From Winogradskyella endarachnes (GTDB lineage: Bacteria; Bacteroidota; Bacteroidia; Flavobacteriales; Flavobacteriaceae): DNA of 64,000 nucleotides. Positions 16,033 to 25,036 of the stretch are shown piece after piece; position 1 is the stretch's first letter; every line of letters starts with the position of its first letter. The stretch covers positions 1 through 64,000 of the forward strand of contig NZ_WOWS01000004.1 in NCBI RefSeq assembly GCF_009741275.1. Reading direction: 5' to 3'. The notes beneath the pieces were generated by a model that was not told the DNA's origin, did no database searches, and saw nothing but the letters and a program-made list of their open reading frames with translations. Both the position numbers and the translations under genes were made by a program.

Positions 16033-16383
16033 ATGCGTAAAAAATGTCCAGAATGTGGGGATGTCATTATTGGTAGAATAGACAAAAAATATTGTAGTGA
16101 CGGTTGCAGAAACGCACAAAATAATAGACTTAATAAAGATTCTAAAAATCTTGTAAGAAACACTAATAATCGTTTACGCAAAAACTACCGTATTCTAGAA
16201 GCGTTAAATCCTAATAAAAAAATGAAATGCTCTAGGGCAAAACTTATTGAAAAAGGCTTCGATTTTAATTATTTTACAAGTATATATACCACAAAAGCAG
16301 GCACAACTTACTATTTTGTTTATGATCAAGGCTATTTACCCTTAGAAGGGGAATATTATGCCCTTGTAAAAAGAGATGATTAA
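16033..16383 (+). CDS. Small zinc-ribbon protein
   Basis: A 116-residue basic protein. Residues 5-25 hold CPEC ... CSDGC, a four-cysteine zinc ribbon with the DUF2116-like KKYCSDGCR ending. The rest is a predicted helix and a small beta-rich tail. Proteins of this type are widespread in Flavobacteriaceae but uncharacterised. Nucleic-acid binding is plausible from the basic ribbon and is only inferred. It converges with the CBS-domain gene, with 10 bases between stops. Confidence 0.75.
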   Translation: MRKKCPECGDVIIGRIDKKYCSDGCRNAQNNRLNKDSKNLVRNTNNRLRKNYRILEALNPNKKMKCSRAKLIEKGFDFNYFTSIYTTKAGTTYYFVYDQGYLPLEGEYYALVKRDD

Positions 16384-16393
16384 TTTTAAAAGA

Positions 16394-16873
16394 TTAGCCT
16401 TTCGTTGTACTATTCCAGTTTTCACCTTTAAGAGATAAGGCAGCTTTAAGAATATCTTTTTGGCTAATTTGGCCTATCAATTTTCCATTTTCTACTATAG
16501 GAAAACGTCTTATCTTTGACTGAAGAAACTTTTTTGCAGCATCAAAGACATCTAAATTAGCATCAATAGTTTCTACATTTCTTACCATACGCTTCTCAAC
16601 ATTATCATGTTCTAATGGCATATTATAATATCTACTTTCACTTAACTGCTTTAGGCAATCGCCTTCAGAAATAATTCCCACTAATTCACGGTTAGCATTT
16701 ACAACTGGCCCACCAGAAATTTTGTTCTTAATTAAAGCTTCTACTACTTCTTGTACAGATTGATCGGGTCTAAACGTTATAAGATTGGTAGTCATATAAT
16801 CTCTAACTTTAAGGGCAGTAACTCCAGCAACACTTTGTTGCTTGCGAGCACCTTGAAAACTTTTTATTGGCAT
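16394..16873 (-). CDS. Two-CBS-domain protein
   Basis: A 159-residue soluble protein made of a tandem CBS pair (Bateman module). The first begins at VRDYMTTNLITFRPDQSVQE and continues to GGPVVNANRELVGIISEGD. The second begins at VEKRMVRNVETIDANLDV and continues to RFPIVENGKLIGQISQKDIL. Such stand-alone modules bind adenine nucleotides and act as energy or redox sensors for partner proteins. No partner gene is adjacent, so its target is unknown. Confidence 0.9.
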   Translation of the reverse strand: MPIKSFQGARKQQSVAGVTALKVRDYMTTNLITFRPDQSVQEVVEALIKNKISGGPVVNANRELVGIISEGDCLKQLSESRYYNMPLEHDNVEKRMVRNVETIDANLDVFDAAKKFLQSKIRRFPIVENGKLIGQISQKDILKAALSLKGENWNSTTKG

Positions 16874-16956
16874 AGCTCTATTATTTAGTGTGAATCTTAA
16901 AGTTACTGAAAATTAATTGGTTAACCAAATTATAATCTAGACCAACATATAAGTTG

Positions 16957-16964
16957 TATTTTTG
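16957..16964 (+). promoter_or_regulatory. Bacteroidota -7 promoter element
   Basis: TATTTTTG matches TAnnTTTG and lies 22 bases before the TTG start of the next gene. No clear -33 TTG is seen at the usual distance. Confidence 0.4.
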
Positions 16965-16986
16965 AAATTAATTTTAACTCACAATT

Positions 16987-17796
16987 TTGAAATCAAAAAT
17001 TAGTATTATTGGCTGCGGCTGGTTAGGCTTAGATTTAGGTAAAACTTTAGCTAAAGCAAACTTTAAAATTAAAGGTTCTACCACTTCAAAACATAAAATA
17101 GACATTTTAAAAGCACATGCTATTCAACCTTTTATAGTAAAATTGCAAGAATCTGGAATTTCTGGTGATTATTCTCAATTTTTAACAGGAAGCGATACGG
17201 TAATTATCAATATTCCGCCTGGCTTAAGAAGAAACCCAAGCAAGAATCATGTACTAGAAATAAAACACCTTATAGAAGCTATTGAATCTCATGCTATAAA
17301 AAATGTACTTTATATAAGCTCAACTTCTGTATTTGAAAACAAAGAAGACTTCCCAACAATAACAAGTAAAACCAGGCCAAATAGCACCTCTAATAGCGCA
17401 AAGCAGCTTATAGCAATAGAAGAATTATTAAAAAACAATACTAAATTTAATACTACTATTTTAAGATTTGGTGGTTTGGTAGATGAAACACGCCACCCAT
17501 CTAGCATGTTATCTGGCAAAAAAAATGTAACAAACCCAAAGGCTCCTATCAACTTAATTCATAAAAAAGATTGCATTGGCATTATTCAAAATATAATAGA
17601 AAATAACCACTGGAACATCATTTTAAATGCTGCCTATCCTAAACATATAGATAAAGCAATTTACTACACTGAAGATTGTAAACGTAAAAATTTACCGATT
17701 CCACAGTATGATTATTCCATAAAAAGTAAAGGTAAAATTATAGAAGTAACCACTTTGGTACAACTATTGAACTATCACTTTGCAGTAGAACCGTAG
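16987..17796 (+). CDS. NAD(P)-dependent epimerase/dehydratase-like SDR (YeeZ-like)
   Basis: A 269-residue extended SDR-like protein. GCGWLGLDLG (9-18) is the nucleotide-binding loop, and SSTSVFENK corresponds to the Ser-containing strand. The usual YxxxK is replaced by a region SNSAKQLIAIEE, so catalytic competence is uncertain. Similar proteins are annotated as NAD(P)-binding or YeeZ-type. Translation begins with TTG at 16987, directly placed after a promoter-like -7 box. No pathway context. Confidence 0.75.
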   Translation: MKSKISIIGCGWLGLDLGKTLAKANFKIKGSTTSKHKIDILKAHAIQPFIVKLQESGISGDYSQFLTGSDTVIINIPPGLRRNPSKNHVLEIKHLIEAIESHAIKNVLYISSTSVFENKEDFPTITSKTRPNSTSNSAKQLIAIEELLKNNTKFNTTILRFGGLVDETRHPSSMLSGKKNVTNPKAPINLIHKKDCIGIIQNIIENNHWNIILNAAYPKHIDKAIYYTEDCKRKNLPIPQYDYSIKSKGKIIEVTTLVQLLNYHFAVEP

Positions 17797-17874
17797 AAAT
17801 TATCATATTTATAGGATATTTTATTATTAATTTTTATAGTTTTAGCCGATAATATTAAACTAATTTCAAAACAA

Positions 17875-18576
17875 ATGAAGACGATTACTATTGCATTGCT
17901 TATGCTATTCTCAGTAAGTATGGTTGCACAAACAAATACTGAATTAAAAAAGCACTACGAAGCGTACTATAAACAAATGAAAAAGCAAGGTGATGTACAA
18001 GGCATAATTAATGCAATGACACATCTTGAGGTTTTAGAACCTTCCGTTGCACGTAGAGATACCTTAGCTTATATCTACCTTTCTGAAGGACAATATATGC
18101 AAGCTTTAAACACCATAGGCGTTGAGAAATCTGATTCTGACTCAGATATTAATGTTGAAGTAAAAGCATTAGCTTTAAAAAATCTTAATCAACCAAAAAT
18201 GGCTTTAGAGCATTTTGAAATTCTATTTATTAGAAACCCTAATGTTTATTTAGCTTACGAAATGGCTGATATGAAAATTCAAATCAACGATTTGGTTGGT
18301 GCAAAACTAAATATAGATTATGGTTTAGCTAACGTAACAGACGATATGAAACGTGCGTTTTACGAAACACAACAACCTTACGAAACATCTATGAAAGCGG
18401 CTTTAATTTTTATGAAAGGCTTACTAAAATTTAATGAGAACAAAAGCACAAATATTGACCCTGCAATTCAGTTATTTAACGAAGCTTTAGCCATTGACCC
18501 TAATTTTAACATGGCAAAAATAAGCAGAGAAGCATTAGAGGCTCAAAAAGCACAAAAAGCCGCAGCAAAAAATTAA
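17875..18576 (+). CDS. Secreted TPR-repeat protein
   Basis: A 233-residue protein with a signal peptide (1-19, ending VAQ). The mature part consists of helical repeats with TPR-like spacing (AYIYLSEGQYMQALNTIG; ALKNLNQPKMALEHFEILF; AIQLFNEALAIDPNFNMA). It is expected to be a periplasmic scaffold or protein-interaction module. It ends at a strong shared terminator facing a convergent lipoprotein gene. No specific function is indicated. Confidence 0.75.
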   Translation: MKTITIALLMLFSVSMVAQTNTELKKHYEAYYKQMKKQGDVQGIINAMTHLEVLEPSVARRDTLAYIYLSEGQYMQALNTIGVEKSDSDSDINVEVKALALKNLNQPKMALEHFEILFIRNPNVYLAYEMADMKIQINDLVGAKLNIDYGLANVTDDMKRAFYETQQPYETSMKAALIFMKGLLKFNENKSTNIDPAIQLFNEALAIDPNFNMAKISREALEAQKAQKAAAKN

Positions 18577-18593
18577 TACCATTATAATTTAAA

Positions 18594-18626
18594 TAAAAAA
18601 AGCAGCTCGGTGAGCTGCTTTTTTTA
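18594..18626. terminator. Bidirectional intrinsic terminator
   Basis: A-run, 8-bp stem AGCAGCTC / GAGCTGCT with loop GGT (18601-18619), then a T-run. It lies exactly between the convergent genes ending at 18576 and 18629 and can serve both strands. Confidence 0.9.
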
Positions 18627-18628
18627 TG

Positions 18629-19156
18629 CTATTCTGGCTGAATATCGTTATACATATCGCGCTCTAATTTTTTATTAATCTGATAATTAAGATTAGAAAA
18701 AGCAACAAACACTTCTTTAATTCCTAATAATTTATCTTTCCTATCAATATTATCTAAAGTTAAATATTCATTCAATTTTAATAACGAAGTTTCAATAATA
18801 GCGTTACGCGATATAATTGGGTTTGTTTTTAATGTCTCAGGTAAATTTGATTTGAAATCTTTTATAAATTTTAATAAATCAGCATTTTCTTCGTTAAAAA
18901 ATGAAAAATCACCCTTTTTTAAAAAGTCAATTTGTGTTGATAATTCGTGGTATTGCGTCCACGGAATTATCTCTTGGTGTGCCTCAGGACTCAATGCATA
19001 ATCCTTATAAGCAATACCTTCAATTGTTGATGCCGTTATTTTTTTATCCTCATTAGTTTTTTCAGAAACTTCAATTTCAGAAATTGTTGTTTTATCATCA
19101 TTACAACTTATAATTAAAACACTAGATAATAACAAAAGGATAGCTATAAACTTCAT
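18629..19156 (-). CDS. Lipoprotein of unknown function
   Basis: A 175-residue protein with a lipoprotein signal (LIISC, Cys18) followed by an Asp/Lys-rich linker. The rest is helical with no recognised domain. Likely anchored in the outer membrane facing the periplasm. It converges with the TPR gene at a shared terminator. Confidence 0.7.
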   Translation of the reverse strand: MKFIAILLLLSSVLIISCNDDKTTISEIEVSEKTNEDKKITASTIEGIAYKDYALSPEAHQEIIPWTQYHELSTQIDFLKKGDFSFFNEENADLLKFIKDFKSNLPETLKTNPIISRNAIIETSLLKLNEYLTLDNIDRKDKLLGIKEVFVAFSNLNYQINKKLERDMYNDIQPE

Positions 19157-19330
19157 AATAGAATTCTATTTAAATGGTAAAGATACTTAAACTATATATT
19201 TTAAAATTTAGTATCTATCAATTCTAGTTAAAGATTGAATAATTGACAACAGAATAGGCTTTTTTCTAATTTTTTTAATACTATGTACTATATATTCTCC
19301 CTATTTTTGCGAATAAAACAACCAAACTAA

Positions 19331-20284
19331 ATGTCTTCAAAAATATTAATTATTGGTGCCTGTGGGCAAATCGGTACAGAATTAACCACTAAATTAAGAG
19401 AAATTCACGGAGTAAATAACGTTATTGCTAGCGACATAAATACCAGGAATTTAGACTTAGTAAACGCTGGTCCTTTTGTAATTTTAGATGCTAAAAATTT
19501 TAATGCTATTAAAGATTGCTGTATTAACCACAATATAGACACCGTTTATCTAATGGCTGCATTGTTAAGTGCTACGGGAGAAAAATACCCAATGGAAGCA
19601 TGGGATTTAAACATGAATTCTCTTTTTCATGTCCTTAACTTAGCTAAAGACAGACAAATTAAAAAAATATTTTGGCCAAGTAGTATCGCTGTTTTTGGAC
19701 CTACAACACCAAGAGAAAATACGCCACAGCACACTGTTTGCGAACCTACAACGGTTTATGGAATCACAAAACAGGTTGGTGAGCGTTGGTGTGAATATTA
19801 CCACGACATATATGGCGTAGATGTAAGAAGCATACGTTATCCTGGTATTATTAGCCACAAAGCTATGCCAGGAGGAGGTACAACGGATTATGCTGTAGAA
19901 ATATATCACCAAGCTATTAAAGAAGGCAAATACGAGAGTTTTTTATCTGAAAACACAAAATTACCAATGATGTTTATGGACGATGCTATTAAAGCTACTA
20001 CAACCATCATGGCAGCATCTAAAGATCAAATAAAAATAAGATCGTCTTACAACCTATCTGCAATAAGCTTTACACCTAATGACATTGCAAATAGTATAAA
20101 AGAAGAAATGCCAGAATTTAAAATAAGTTATAAACCAGATTTTAGACAGGCGATTGCAGACAGCTGGCCTTCATCAATAGATGATACTGCTGCACGAAAA
20201 GACTGGAACTGGTCTCACGATTTTGACTTAAAAAAGATGACTCAAGAGATGCTAATACAATTAAAGAAGAAGTATAAGGCGTAA
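19331..20284 (+). CDS. tdh: L-threonine 3-dehydrogenase, short-chain (epimerase-like) type
   Basis: A 317-residue extended SDR. GACGQIG (9-15) binds NAD, and Tyr143/Lys147 lie in YGITKQ. The segments WPSSIAVFGPTTPREN, YPGIISHKAMPGGGTTDYAVEIY and LPMMFMDDAIKAT are those of the UDP-galactose-epimerase-like threonine dehydrogenases known from Flavobacterium and Cytophaga. The enzyme oxidises L-threonine to 2-amino-3-ketobutyrate, which is cleaved to glycine and acetyl-CoA by Kbl. No kbl gene is in view. Monocistronic, with a terminator at 20311. Confidence 0.87.
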   Translation: MSSKILIIGACGQIGTELTTKLREIHGVNNVIASDINTRNLDLVNAGPFVILDAKNFNAIKDCCINHNIDTVYLMAALLSATGEKYPMEAWDLNMNSLFHVLNLAKDRQIKKIFWPSSIAVFGPTTPRENTPQHTVCEPTTVYGITKQVGERWCEYYHDIYGVDVRSIRYPGIISHKAMPGGGTTDYAVEIYHQAIKEGKYESFLSENTKLPMMFMDDAIKATTTIMAASKDQIKIRSSYNLSAISFTPNDIANSIKEEMPEFKISYKPDFRQAIADSWPSSIDDTAARKDWNWSHDFDLKKMTQEMLIQLKKKYKA

Positions 20285-20310
20285 CATTATCAGATTCTTA
20301 AAACCTTTTA

Positions 20311-20345
20311 AAAATCCTATCATTTATTTGGTAGGATTTTTTTAT
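20311..20345 (+). terminator. Intrinsic terminator after threonine dehydrogenase
   Basis: Stem AAAATCCTA / TAGGATTTT (20311-20319 and 20332-20340) followed by T residues, 27 bases after the stop codon. Confidence 0.75.
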
Positions 20346-20411
20346 TCTTTTGCTTTAAACTTTTTAGATATATAAACAAAAAAACCGACACTTTCGTATC
20401 GGTTTTGTTTG

Positions 20412-20485
20412 CTCCTCTTCTTGGGCTCGAACCAAGGACCCTCTGATTAACAGTCAGATGCTCTAACCAACTGAGCTAAAGAGGA
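20412..20485 (-). tRNA. tRNA-Asn (GTT)
   Basis: Read on the minus strand, the 74-nt sequence folds as a cloverleaf. The acceptor is TCCTCTT/AAGAGGA with discriminator G; the D-arm is AGCTCAGTTGGTTAGAGC; the anticodon loop CTGTTAA has GTT; the T-arm contains GGTTCGAGCC. CCA is not encoded. It is isolated between threonine dehydrogenase and rseP. Confidence 0.97.
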
Positions 20486-20576
20486 AGGTTATTTTTCGCG
20501 TTAGCGAGCGCAAATTTAAATCATTTTTTTTATTTACACAAAATGAAATTATATTTTTTTTCATTTTATTAAAATT

Positions 20577-21920
20577 TTAATTTGAAATGGCCTTAAAAAT
20601 ATCATTACCATTTGCAAATAGAACTAATGCAATTAAAATAAAAAATCCAACCATTTGTGCACGCTCTAAAAATTTCTCACTTGGCTTACGTCCAGAAATC
20701 ATTTCATAGAGTAAAAACATTACATGCCCTCCATCTAAAGCTGGTATTGGAAGTAAATTAAGTATACCTAACATAATGGATAAAAATGCTGTTAAACTCC
20801 AGAAATCTTGCCAAATCCATTGATCAGGGAATACATCAAAAATAGCTTTAAAACCACCAACGCCTTTATAAGCACCTGTGCTTGGAGTAAATATCTTTCC
20901 TAATTGACCAAAGTAATCAGAAACTTGTTCTTTAAACTTATCTACGCCTCCACCAAAACTTTCTAAAAAGGTATAGTCTTTATGAATAATATCAAAATAA
21001 CCTAAATCTGCAAATCTAGAGTTGTGTGTAGCAAGACCTACTTCAAATTTCCCTTTTTCACTAACCTTTAAAGTTCTTTCTATTTTTTTGTCTTCTCTTA
21101 GAAATGTAACCTTTACAGATTCATTTTTATATTTTTCTATATTAGCAGCTACTTGATCAAAATATTTAATCTTCTCATCATTTACAGATAGTAATATATC
21201 ACCAGTTTTAATGTCTACACCTTTATTAATAGACGTATCTGGCACTGTACCAACCATAAACGGAATTCTTAATCTAAAAGTTCCATTTTCGCGTTCTGCA
21301 GATGATAATTGACCCAAGAAATCTTCAGGTAGTACAATTTCTTTTTGTTCACCATCTCTTATTATAGAATAGTTTTCTCCGTTGACTATATTTTTTCGTA
21401 CTTCAGAATATGTACTAACTTTTTCTCCGTTTATAGCAACTATTTTATCGCCTGTTTTAAAGCCTACATCTAACAATAATTGGTTTTCTATCCAATAACC
21501 ATCTTTCATGCTATCTGTAGTAACATCAGTATCTCCGTAAGTAAAAGATAATGCTACATAGATAAAATAAGCTAAAATAAAGTTTACCGTTACACCTCCT
21601 AACATTATAATTAAACGTTGCCAAGCTGGTTTAGATCGAAATTCCCAAGGCTGTGGTGGTTTAGCCATGGCTTCTTTATCCATGCTTTCATCAATCATAC
21701 CTGCTATTTTCACGTAACCACCTAAAGGTAACCAACCAATCCCATAAACGGTTTCTCCTATTTTCTTCTTAAACAATGAAAATTTAACATCAAAAAAGAG
21801 GTAAAATTTTTCAACTTTAGTTTTAAATAGTTTTGCTGGTATAAAATGCCCAAGTTCATGCAACACAATAAGCAAGGATAAACTGAGTAAAAATTGAGAT
21901 ATCTTTATAATAAATTCCAT
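20577..21920 (-). CDS. rseP: RIP-type zinc metalloprotease RseP (M50B)
   Basis: A 447-residue integral-membrane site-2 protease. The zinc-binding HELGH is at 21-25 in the first transmembrane segment, the third ligand lies in NLLPIPALDGGH near the C-terminus, and two PDZ regions lie between. It cleaves membrane-spanning anti-sigma factors and signal-peptide remnants inside the membrane. The length matches the family. It is monocistronic here; the usual dxr neighbour is not present in view. Confidence 0.93.
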   Translation of the reverse strand: MEFIIKISQFLLSLSLLIVLHELGHFIPAKLFKTKVEKFYLFFDVKFSLFKKKIGETVYGIGWLPLGGYVKIAGMIDESMDKEAMAKPPQPWEFRSKPAWQRLIIMLGGVTVNFILAYFIYVALSFTYGDTDVTTDSMKDGYWIENQLLLDVGFKTGDKIVAINGEKVSTYSEVRKNIVNGENYSIIRDGEQKEIVLPEDFLGQLSSAERENGTFRLRIPFMVGTVPDTSINKGVDIKTGDILLSVNDEKIKYFDQVAANIEKYKNESVKVTFLREDKKIERTLKVSEKGKFEVGLATHNSRFADLGYFDIIHKDYTFLESFGGGVDKFKEQVSDYFGQLGKIFTPSTGAYKGVGGFKAIFDVFPDQWIWQDFWSLTAFLSIMLGILNLLPIPALDGGHVMFLLYEMISGRKPSEKFLERAQMVGFFILIALVLFANGNDIFKAISN

Positions 21921-22011
21921 GTTGTCATTTCAAAATTCGATTTGCAAAAGTAAGTTATTTAAATCAAAAAATTATATTAAAATAAATGATCTCGTTTTAT
22001 GATACTTAGTT

Positions 22012-23955
22012 CTAATTTTTTATAATTCTCTTATTAATAATTTTATTCTCTGTTTCAAATTGAACAAACAATAATCCTGAGCCTAAACTATTTAAGTTAA
22101 TTTCTGTTGTCCACTGGGTTTGCATTAATAATTGCCCTAAACTATTGTATATTTTTATACGATCTACATCTACGTGCTGTGGTTTTAAAATATAAATAGT
22201 AGATGCCGTTGGATTTGGATAAATGGTAATTTCTGAATTAATCTCCAATTCTAAATTACTTAACGATACAGTATTATTTTTTGATATTAAATGGTAATCT
22301 GGGTCTAAATACACGTCTTGTATTGTAAAATTTATGGTCTCTAAAAATTGCTGATTATTTACGGTATTATCTAAAACAACATCTAAACTTTCTCCTAAGG
22401 TGCCAACAATTCTTATAGGTACTCCTGCTTCAAAAAATGATACAGACGAATGACTTTGGCTTTGAGACAAAAGTATGTTTAATTGATTTCCATTTTGTTC
22501 CCAATTTAAAGTATAACTAGGATAACCTTGGTTATATAACCAATCGTTAAAAAATTCTGCTAAATTTTCTCCTGTAATTGATTCCATAACAGCAATAAAA
22601 TCTTCAGTTTTGGCATAATCAAATGCTAAACCTGGCGTGTTTAAATAAGTTTGCAAGCCAAGGTAAAAATCTGTGTCACCTAATTTACGTCTTAGCATAT
22701 GTAAAACCATAGCACCTTTATTATAACTGAGACGACTATTAAATATTCGGTTTACAGAGGTAGTATCTTGATCCGTAAGATAAACGGCACCATCAGTTTG
22801 AGAGGTAATAAAAGTTACCGATTGCTGTCTCCAATTTGTAAAACTGTCTTCACCATCTAAATCTTCAATAACTAAAGCCGCTAAGTAAGTAGCAAAACCT
22901 TCGTTTAGCCAAATGTCCTTCCAACTTCCACAAGTTACTTTATTACCAAACCATTGGTGCGCTAATTCGTGGGCAATAAGACCTCTACTAAATCCGCCCA
23001 TAAATGAAATTGTGGTATGCTCCATACCTCCTCCCCAACCAAATTGGGCATGGCCATATTTTTCATCTGCAAAGGGATATTCTTCAAAAAGATTGGTAAA
23101 AATATCCATAATATCTACTGTAATTTGAGTACTTGCTTGCGCTGTTACCAAACTCTCTGGATAAACGTAATTCACAATATCAAAAGGGTTTCCGTTATTA
23201 GGTACTGTATGTGAATATACCTGATAATTTGTAACTGCAAAAGCTACTAAATAAGCAGGTATTAAATGACGATGCTTAAAGTGAGTTGTTTTACTGGAGT
23301 TACTTACAAGCGCACTTACTTCTACACCATTAGAAGCTACAACATAACTCTCATTGCTATCATTAAACTCTGGGGTTGTAACAAAAACATCAATAGAATC
23401 TATTTTATCTATTAAATCTTGTTTACAAGGCCACCAACCTTTTGCGCCATAAGGTTCAGATAATGTCCACATTACTGGAGCTCCATTATGTGTGCTTTGT
23501 TCAAACGATCCAAAACCAGAACTAATAGGATTTCCATTATAAGTTACCGTTAAAGAATCTAAAACACCTTGAGCTTGTGTAATTGGTAATGTAATCACTA
23601 ATTCATCATCTGAATTTTGTACAAAGCTTAAGCTATTATTACGTTGCATTACTTGTGTAACCGTCATGTTATCTGCCAAATCAAACGTAATATCGGTCAT
23701 TGCTTCGTTAGCCTCAAAGTAAGTGGTAATTGCTCCAGAAATTTGTGATATAGCAGGATCAACATTTAATTCTAAACGATGATATTTAACATCGTAATTT
23801 CCCGTATTGTTATTTACTGTATTTGCCATTTTTCGCAAAGCTCTATTGGCTTCAGCCGACCGAATAGCTTTTAAATTTTCATGATAATCTTGCGCATTTA
23901 TTTGCAATCCTAATAAAAAGAATAAGCAGCCTAAAAGTTGTTTCATAGCAGTCAT
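22012..23955 (-). CDS. M1-family aminopeptidase with type IX secretion sorting domain
   Basis: A 647-residue secreted metallopeptidase. The signal peptide ends at INAQ (about 22). GGGMEH (308-313) is the exopeptidase motif and HELAH (329-333) with Glu352 in NEGFATY makes the zinc site. The last ~80 residues (ITIYPNPTASTIYI ... NKRIIKN) form a type A T9SS C-terminal sorting domain, so the enzyme is probably exported to the cell surface or medium. A second ATG at codon 4 is an equally good start. It releases N-terminal residues from peptides, presumably for nutrition. Confidence 0.92.
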   Translation of the reverse strand: MTAMKQLLGCLFFLLGLQINAQDYHENLKAIRSAEANRALRKMANTVNNNTGNYDVKYHRLELNVDPAISQISGAITTYFEANEAMTDITFDLADNMTVTQVMQRNNSLSFVQNSDDELVITLPITQAQGVLDSLTVTYNGNPISSGFGSFEQSTHNGAPVMWTLSEPYGAKGWWPCKQDLIDKIDSIDVFVTTPEFNDSNESYVVASNGVEVSALVSNSSKTTHFKHRHLIPAYLVAFAVTNYQVYSHTVPNNGNPFDIVNYVYPESLVTAQASTQITVDIMDIFTNLFEEYPFADEKYGHAQFGWGGGMEHTTISFMGGFSRGLIAHELAHQWFGNKVTCGSWKDIWLNEGFATYLAALVIEDLDGEDSFTNWRQQSVTFITSQTDGAVYLTDQDTTSVNRIFNSRLSYNKGAMVLHMLRRKLGDTDFYLGLQTYLNTPGLAFDYAKTEDFIAVMESITGENLAEFFNDWLYNQGYPSYTLNWEQNGNQLNILLSQSQSHSSVSFFEAGVPIRIVGTLGESLDVVLDNTVNNQQFLETINFTIQDVYLDPDYHLISKNNTVSLSNLELEINSEITIYPNPTASTIYILKPQHVDVDRIKIYNSLGQLLMQTQWTTEINLNSLGSGLLFVQFETENKIINKRIIKN

Positions 23956-23994
23956 TTTATTGTTAAAAATAAAACAATTATTAACAATGGGTCG

Positions 23995-24002
23995 TATTTT
24001 TG
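23995..24002 (+). promoter_or_regulatory. Bacteroidota -7 element for the Sco-like gene
   Basis: TATTTTTG matches TAnnTTTG and lies 29 bases before the ATG at 24031. Confidence 0.45.
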
Positions 24003-24030
24003 TACCTCAACTTTCTATAAATCAATTATA

Positions 24031-24711
24031 ATGTCGTTTCTATCTTTTTTTAAGGGCTATAAAAACTTCGGAATTTTCTTTTCTATATTATGCATTATAA
24101 TCATTGCTATTATATACAATGTTTTAAATGTAAAGCAACCACTACCTATATATCAACCTGCAATGGTTGCAGAAGAATTGGTAGATAGCACTATACAGCA
24201 TCAATTAAAATATCATAAAATTGCAGACTTTAGTTTAATAAATCAGAATGGAAAAACTATAACGCAAGAAGATTATAAAGATAAAATTTATGTAGCGGAT
24301 TTTTTCTTTACTACCTGCCAAACAATTTGCCCTATAATGACTAAAAACATGGAGCAAATACAAAAAGAGATTCTTAATGATGATGATGTTATGCTACTAT
24401 CACATTCGGTTACACCTAAAATTGATAGTGTTGCCCAACTGAAAAAATACGCTCTAGAAAAAGGAGTTATTGACCGAAAATGGAATTTAGTTACTGGCGA
24501 CAAAAAACAAATCTACCAGTTGGCAAGAAAAAGTTATCTCGCTGTAAAAACGGAAGGGAATGGTGATGAATACGATATGATACATACCGAAAATTTTATG
24601 TTAATAGATAAAAAGCGTCAAATTAGAGGTTTTTACGATGGCACAAAACCAGAAGACATTGAACGTATTTTAGAAGATATTGAAACTTTGAAGTATTTTG
24701 ATGGCCGTTAA
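24031..24711 (+). CDS. Sco1/SenC-family thioredoxin-fold protein
   Basis: A 226-residue membrane-anchored protein with one N-terminal transmembrane segment (about 13-33). The copper-binding/redox motif is Cys96-x3-Cys100-Pro (TCQTICP), with the distal His185 (DMIHTEN), giving the CxxxC...H ligand set of Sco proteins. Its role is copper delivery to, or thiol maintenance of, cytochrome c oxidase. The frame is open 31 codons further upstream. The ATG at 24031 is chosen because it follows a promoter-like box and starts the membrane anchor. Confidence 0.9.
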   Translation: MSFLSFFKGYKNFGIFFSILCIIIIAIIYNVLNVKQPLPIYQPAMVAEELVDSTIQHQLKYHKIADFSLINQNGKTITQEDYKDKIYVADFFFTTCQTICPIMTKNMEQIQKEILNDDDVMLLSHSVTPKIDSVAQLKKYALEKGVIDRKWNLVTGDKKQIYQLARKSYLAVKTEGNGDEYDMIHTENFMLIDKKRQIRGFYDGTKPEDIERILEDIETLKYFDGR

Positions 24712-24769
24712 AAACCTATAATGCTGTTAAATATTCGTAATCTAGCTTTAAACACTAATATTTTTCGCT

Positions 24770-24777
24770 TATTTTTG
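24770..24777 (+). promoter_or_regulatory. Bacteroidota -7 element for the feo operon
   Basis: TATTTTTG matches TAnnTTTG, 31 bases before the feoA TTG start. No clear palindromic metal-regulator box is seen nearby. Confidence 0.45.
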
Positions 24778-24808
24778 CTTCTTTAAAACTATTCTAAATA
24801 AGCAGCAA

Positions 24809-25036
24809 TTGACATTAGCCGAATTAAAACGAGGACAACAAGGCATCATTACAGATGTGTCTTCAATTCATATTCCTTTAAAACTTCTCGAAATGGGTTG
24901 CTTACCTGGTAATTCCGTAAAACTAGTTCAGGTTGCGCCATTTGCAGACCCAATGTATCTTAACATCAATGGCACTCATTTAGCGATTAGAAAAGAAACT
25001 GCTAATCATATTACAATTGAAACTATAGATGAGTAA
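24809..25036 (+). CDS. feoA: Ferrous iron transport protein A
   Basis: A 75-residue SH3-like protein (GQQGIITDV, LLEMGCLPGNSVKLVQVAPFADP, LAIRKETA) characteristic of FeoA, a cytosolic accessory that modulates FeoB. Translation begins with TTG at 24809. Its end overlaps the feoB start by 8 bases, indicating translational coupling. Confidence 0.93.
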   Translation: MTLAELKRGQQGIITDVSSIHIPLKLLEMGCLPGNSVKLVQVAPFADPMYLNINGTHLAIRKETANHITIETIDE